DNA of 27,392 bases from an uncultured Paenibacillaceae bacterium (lineage in GTDB: Bacteria > Bacillota > Bacilli > Paenibacillales > DA-C8): the NCBI GenBank assembly GCA_937957685.1, contig CALGAO010000064.1, positions 1 through 27,392 on the forward strand, in the 5' to 3' direction. Below are positions 23,319-27,392 of the stretch, one piece after another. The notes below the pieces were generated by a model, which ran no database searches, had not been told where the DNA came from, and saw only the letters and a program-made list of their open reading frames with translations. Position 1 is the first letter of the stretch; each line of letters opens with the position of its first letter. Both the position numbers and the translations under genes were made by a program.

Positions 23319-24625
23319 TGGCCAAGCTTCCTTTCAACCAACAGCTTCAATTGCTCTTCCACCTTCTTGATCGGGATGATGTTCACGACAGGCGCGAGGA
23401 ACCCGTAGATGATCAGCTTCTCGGCCTGCTCCTTCGTCAGCCCGCGGCTCATCAGGTAGAACACCTGCTCCTTGTTGACCTGGCCTACGCTGGCAGCGTG
23501 GCCGGCCTTGACTTCGTCCTCGTCGATCAGCAGCATCGGGTTGGCATCGCCGCGCGCCTTCGGGCTGAGCATCAGCACGCGTTCGGTTTGCTCGCCGTTG
23601 GCGTGGGTCGCGCCATGCTCGATCTTCGTGATGCCGTTGATGATGGCCGTCGCCTCGTCGCGCATGACAGCGCGCGTGATCATGTCGCTCTCCGAGGATT
23701 TGCCGATGTGGGTGGCGCGCGTCGTGATGCTCAGACGCTGCTTGTTCGTGCCGACGCAGATCACCTTCGCGTCAGAGCCGGAGCCGTTGCCCTTCAGCAG
23801 CGAATGCGTATCCGAAACGGCGTCGCCCATATGCAGTTCGCCGACCGTCCATTCGATGCGCGCGTCCTGCTCCAGAACAGCGCGTCTGTAGGTGATGTCC
23901 GTCGATTCGAGATTCAGGTTGTGAATGGAGGCGAATCGCACCGATGCGCCATTCTTCACGAAGACCTCTGCCACGCCGTTATGGACAACCGCCGGCGTAC
24001 CCGAGCCGGACAGGTAGTTGTCGACGTACGTCACCGAGCTGTTCTCATCGGCGATGATCAGCACGTGCGGCGCGAACAGCGCATCCGCGTCGTCCGACAG
24101 GAACAGCGCCTGGATCGGCTCCTCGATGACCACGTTCTTCGGCACGTACAGGAACAATCCGCCGCTCCAGAGTGCGGCGTGCAGTGCGGCGAGGCGATGT
24201 TCGTCCGCCTTGACCGCCTGCATCAGGTGCGTGCGCACGAGATGCTCATGCTCGCGAGCCGCCGTCTCCAGGTCGGTCAGGATGACGCCCTTCTGCTTCA
24301 ACTCCTCGCTCAGGGTGCTGTAGATGACGCCGGAGTTGCGCTGGATCAGGAGGCCGCTTGGCACCGCATCCTGCGACACCAGGGCCCCGATCTCTTCAGG
24401 CAGATGATCCAGCGAATCAACCTTGGTCACTTCTTTATATTCACCATATCGATCAATATTCCACCGATCGATCCGTGTTTTCTCCACATGCGGCAGCTCC
24501 AGGGTACCGGCGAGCTCCAGCGCCTGCTGGCGGAACTCCGCCAGCCATGCAGGCTCGCGCCGCATGTCAGAGAGTGCCTGCAGCGATTCACGGCCGACCG
24601 GAAGAGCTGTGTTGATAGTCGTCAT
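23315..24625 (-). CDS. sufD: Fe-S cluster assembly protein SufD
   Basis: A 436-residue SufD, paralogous to SufB and forming the SufBC2D complex. Segments such as FLYVPKNVVIEEPIQALF, KARGDANPMLLIDEDEVKAGHAASVG and FYLMSRGLTKEQAEKLIIYGFL near the C terminus are typical. The ATG at 24625 has GGAGG nine bases upstream. It follows sufC by 36 bp and overlaps sufS by four bases. Confidence 0.96.
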   Translation of the reverse strand: MTTINTALPVGRESLQALSDMRREPAWLAEFRQQALELAGTLELPHVEKTRIDRWNIDRYGEYKEVTKVDSLDHLPEEIGALVSQDAVPSGLLIQRNSGVIYSTLSEELKQKGVILTDLETAAREHEHLVRTHLMQAVKADEHRLAALHAALWSGGLFLYVPKNVVIEEPIQALFLSDDADALFAPHVLIIADENSSVTYVDNYLSGSGTPAVVHNGVAEVFVKNGASVRFASIHNLNLESTDITYRRAVLEQDARIEWTVGELHMGDAVSDTHSLLKGNGSGSDAKVICVGTNKQRLSITTRATHIGKSSESDMITRAVMRDEATAIINGITKIEHGATHANGEQTERVLMLSPKARGDANPMLLIDEDEVKAGHAASVGQVNKEQVFYLMSRGLTKEQAEKLIIYGFLAPVVNIIPIKKVEEQLKLLVERKLGQ

Positions 24626-24661
24626 AGCATTCGTCCTCCTCTGATCTTCTCGGCGCGTCCG

Positions 24662-25489
<828 letters not shown>

Positions 25490-25518
25490 TTGAAAGTACC
25501 TCCACTGAAAAGTTTATT

Positions 25519-25554
25519 TTAGAATTATTCTAAACTGATTCTTAATGATTATCA
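25519..25554. promoter_or_regulatory. Paired PerR/Fur-like operator boxes at the suf promoter
   Basis: TTAGAATTATTCTAA (25519-25533) is a perfect 7-1-7 inverted repeat, two substitutions from the PerR pattern TTATAATnATTATAA. TCTTAATGATTATCA (25540-25554) matches 12 of 14 fixed positions of the Fur pattern TGATAATnATTATCA. Their starts are 21 bp apart, two helical turns, so both lie on one face of the DNA. The first box covers the -10 and the second covers the -35 of the suf promoter. Confidence 0.7.
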
Positions 25555-25555
25555 A
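25527..25555 (-). promoter_or_regulatory. Sigma-A promoter of the suf operon
   Basis: Minus strand: TTGATA (25550-25555), a 17-bp spacer, then TAGAAT (25527-25532). Both boxes are one mismatch from consensus. The expected RNA start lies about 30 bp upstream of the sufC ATG. Confidence 0.8.
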
Positions 25556-25624
25556 CTTCTAATTTTATTATAGGCTCTTATAGGGATGCAAACTTCCGCC
25601 CAAAGCGCCCATAAATGAACAAAA

Positions 25625-25648
25625 GCTGCATTCTATTGACCATGCAGC
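25625..25648. other. Small hairpin between the suf promoter and mtnA
   Basis: GCTGCAT / ATGCAGC (7-bp stem, 10-base loop) in the divergent region. On the minus strand it is followed by TTTT. With no minus-strand gene directly upstream its use as a terminator is unclear; it may insulate the suf promoter. The motif TTATACTAC occurs twice to its right (from about 25660 and 25719), each a possible -10 region for mtnA, without a good -35. Confidence 0.35.
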
Positions 25649-25778
25649 CTTACTTTGCCATTATACTACATCTGTGATCTAAAAGAAACACGCTTTGTTC
25701 CCTTGCAGTCTCCTCGTCGTTATACTACTATCTAGACATGAATCTGAGTTCCAACAAGCGAGGAGGACTTACCTACCT

Positions 25779-26849
25779 ATGAATGTTTCCACGCAGCAGG
25801 CGTCTTATCCGGGGCTTACCTCCGTGCGATGGGCGCAAGATCATCTCGAACTGCTCGATCAGAGGCTGCTGCCCGATGAGATTCGATACCTTTCACTGAC
25901 GACAGCCGAGGAGGTCTGGGAAGCGATTCGCGAACTGGCTGTGCGCGGCGCTCCGGCCATCGGCATCTCGGCGGCCTACGGCATCTATCTCGGCGTTCGC
26001 CACTTCAAGGGAGATACGGAGGGGCTGGCGCAGGAAGTGAAGCGTGTCGGGGACTATCTGGCGACCTCCAGACCAACCGCCGTCAATCTGTTCTGGGCGA
26101 TCGAGCGCATCGAACGGCTCGCCGCATCGATGGCCGCTGCCGGTGCGGAGCCGGACGAGCTCCTTGCGGCGCTGCTGGCCGAAGCGCAGAAGATCCAGAG
26201 CGAGGATGAGGAGACGAACCGCCGCATCGGCGAATACGCGCTTACGCTTCTCAAGGACAACAGCGGCGTCCTGACCCACTGCAACGCTGGCGGACTCGCC
26301 ACGGCCAGATATGGCACGGCCACCGCGCCGATGTATCTGGCGAAGGAGCGCGGCTGGAATCTGAGGGTCTATGCGGACGAGACTCGCCCCGTGCTGCAGG
26401 GCGCTCGCCTGACAGCCTTTGAGCTCATGCAGGCAGGCATCGACGTCACCCTGATCACCGACAATATGGCCGGCTATGTCATGAGCAAGGGCTGGGTGCA
26501 GGCGGTCATCGTCGGCACGGACAGGGTCGCCGCCAACGGCGATGTCGCCAACAAGATCGGCACCTATTCGCTTGCCGTGCTTGCCCGCGCCCACGGCATC
26601 CCGTTCTATGTAGCTTGTCCGATGTCCACCATTGACCTGAAGACTCCGGACGGCTCGCATATTCCGATCGAGGAACGGCCGGAGCGCGAGGTCACGGAAG
26701 GCTTCGGCAAGCGCACCGCGCCTCTCGGAGTGAAGGTTTTCAACCCGGCTTTTGACGTGACGCCGCATGAGTACGTGACGGCGATCATCACGGAGAAAGG
26801 CATCGTCACCGCGCCTTACGAGGAGAATCTGCGCAAGCTGTTTGATTGA
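25779..26849 (+). CDS. mtnA: Methylthioribose-1-phosphate isomerase MtnA
   Basis: A 356-residue enzyme of the methionine salvage pathway that converts S-methyl-5-thioribose-1-phosphate to the ribulose form. Conserved segments are RGAPAIG (56-62), the Cys loop LTHCNAGG with C168, TDNMAG (228-232) and GTDRVAANGDVANKIGTY with D248; C168 and D248 correspond to the catalytic pair of the family. The ATG at 25779 has AGGAGG 12 bases upstream, slightly far but the only site; the frame upstream to 25695 is unlikely. No S-box (SAM) riboswitch is visible in the ~200-bp leader, although mtn genes often have one in Bacillus. No other salvage gene lies in the window. Confidence 0.95.
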   Translation: MNVSTQQASYPGLTSVRWAQDHLELLDQRLLPDEIRYLSLTTAEEVWEAIRELAVRGAPAIGISAAYGIYLGVRHFKGDTEGLAQEVKRVGDYLATSRPTAVNLFWAIERIERLAASMAAAGAEPDELLAALLAEAQKIQSEDEETNRRIGEYALTLLKDNSGVLTHCNAGGLATARYGTATAPMYLAKERGWNLRVYADETRPVLQGARLTAFELMQAGIDVTLITDNMAGYVMSKGWVQAVIVGTDRVAANGDVANKIGTYSLAVLARAHGIPFYVACPMSTIDLKTPDGSHIPIEERPEREVTEGFGKRTAPLGVKVFNPAFDVTPHEYVTAIITEKGIVTAPYEENLRKLFD

Positions 26850-26882
26850 GGCGGCTCACCATGCTCCTCGCATCATATCGTC

Positions 26883-26929
26883 AGGGGCTGTCTATCAGGT
26901 CGGCGCATGCGAACTGACGGACACCCCCT
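26883..26929. terminator. Possible bidirectional hairpin between mtnA and yunC
   Basis: AGGGG-c-TGTC pairs with GACA-c-CCCCT around an inner CAG / CTG, with the loop centred on GCATGC. It lies between convergent stop codons. There is no T-run on either side, so efficiency is doubtful. Confidence 0.4.
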
Positions 26930-26944
26930 TCCTCCATCTCGCTT

Positions 26945-27247
26945 TCACATCATCAGCTTCAAGGCATCCTTGCCCTTCATTCCGGCATGGATGCCCAATT
27001 TTTCTGCTTCGGTCGTCACATCGCTGAGCGGCGATTCGAGCAGATCCTCCCAGGTGCGAACTCCCGTCGCCCGCCCCGCGATAATGCCGCGCTCCTTCAG
27101 ACGGGTATTGAGCAACTCCACATCCAGAGCGCCGCACATGATGTATCCCTTGTTTGTGGTGATCATCACCAGATTGGTCTTCGGCAACTTCACCTCGATC
27201 CCGATGACGGTCATGCCGTCCATCGTGATGGGCTCCACATGGATCAT
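26945..27247 (-). CDS. yunC: DUF1805 family protein YunC
   Basis: A 100-residue protein matching the YunC/DUF1805 family in length and motifs, such as KLPKTNLVMITTNKGYIMCGALDVELLN and RATGVRTWEDLLESPL. There is no membrane segment. Function unknown. The start at 27247 (MIHVEPITMDG) is chosen because GGGAGG lies nine bases upstream; ATG at 27265 would place the ribosome site inside the gene. yunC and yunD are neighbours in B. subtilis but are about 9 kb apart here, with suf and mtnA between. Confidence 0.9.
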   Translation of the reverse strand: MIHVEPITMDGMTVIGIEVKLPKTNLVMITTNKGYIMCGALDVELLNTRLKERGIIAGRATGVRTWEDLLESPLSDVTTEAEKLGIHAGMKGKDALKLMM

Positions 27248-27285
27248 CGATATCACCCTCCCCATACTGACCAGGTTATTCCATA

Positions 27286-27313
27286 TATAGTATGAGATGG
27301 GCGGAATTTTCGT
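27286..27313 (-). promoter_or_regulatory. Candidate sigma-K-like promoter of yunC
   Basis: Minus strand AC (27312-27313), 17 bp, then CATACTATA (27286-27294), an exact match to AC-N17-CATAnnnTA. It is about 40 bp upstream of the yunC start. Short motif, so chance is possible. Confidence 0.3.
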
Positions 27314-27359
27314 GTAGAGTGAGTGTAAAATGTTTGTGGGCAGAAAAAAGGAATAATTG

Positions 27360-27392
27360 GTGAACGAATGCGGAAAAGCATGGAAAAAGGCT
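27360..27392 (+). CDS. Possible start of a truncated gene at the right edge
   Basis: GTG at 27360 is preceded by AAAAAAGGAA with a six-base spacer, and the frame stays open for 11 codons to the window end. This is too short to identify. An ATG at 27368 in another frame is a less likely start. In Bacillus yunB neighbours yunC, but nothing here confirms that. Confidence 0.25.
   Translation, partial: MNECGKAWKKA

Overview
The window looks like chromosome from an endospore-forming, moderately GC-rich Firmicute, most likely Paenibacillaceae. The evidence is the set of spore genes (cotJABC, yheB and the yheC/yheD family), the Gram-positive suf gene order sufC-D-S-U-B, and several genes best known from Bacillus (ytpI, ytoI, yunC, yunD, yfkAB). 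No phage, insertion sequence, CRISPR array, rRNA or tRNA was seen. The genus is an inference from gene content; no database was searched.

Layout. Positions 1-2036 (minus): ytpI followed by ytoI, with a terminator and a fresh promoter between them. Positions 2149-3816 (minus): yheB, a DUF445 membrane protein with a repeat-rich acidic insert. Divergent from it, 3908-10133 (plus) is a run of five tandem paralogous ATP-grasp genes of the YheC/YheD family in the order long-short-long-short-short. Facing them, 12134-10280 (minus) is the spore coat operon cotJA-cotJB-cotJC; its CotJA carries an unusual N-terminal extension of about 240 residues built from two kinds of tandem repeat. Positions 13778-12732 (minus) encode an AI-2E-family membrane protein whose 3' end is repeated twice more downstream as decayed 96-bp copies. 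Positions 18009-14114 (minus) hold yunD, an HD-GYP gene and the radical-SAM gene yfkAB. A divergent plus-strand gene (18204-18581) encodes a glutamine-rich coiled-coil protein of unknown function. Positions 19994-18735 (minus) encode a globin-coupled methyl-accepting protein (HemAT-like). Positions 25489-20248 (minus) are the suf Fe-S assembly operon, with a Fur/PerR-like double box lying on its promoter. Then come mtnA (plus) and yunC (minus), and possibly the first codons of another gene at the right edge.

How the genes fit together. Two themes stand out. The first is spore envelope: yheB, five YheC/D ATP-grasp enzymes and cotJABC fill about 10 kb, and two of these genes (yheB, cotJA) have recently expanded, low-complexity repeats. 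ATP-grasp enzymes commonly ligate a carboxylate to an amine, so an array of five beside a K/Q/P-repeat coat protein suggests, without proving it, a coat-modification locus. The second is iron/redox: the suf operon with an iron- or peroxide-type operator, and a nearby heme sensor. The remaining genes are ordinary housekeeping or signalling genes.

Many other long open frames, including antisense frames of 719 and 597 codons, are shadows of these genes caused by the GC-rich codon use and were left out.
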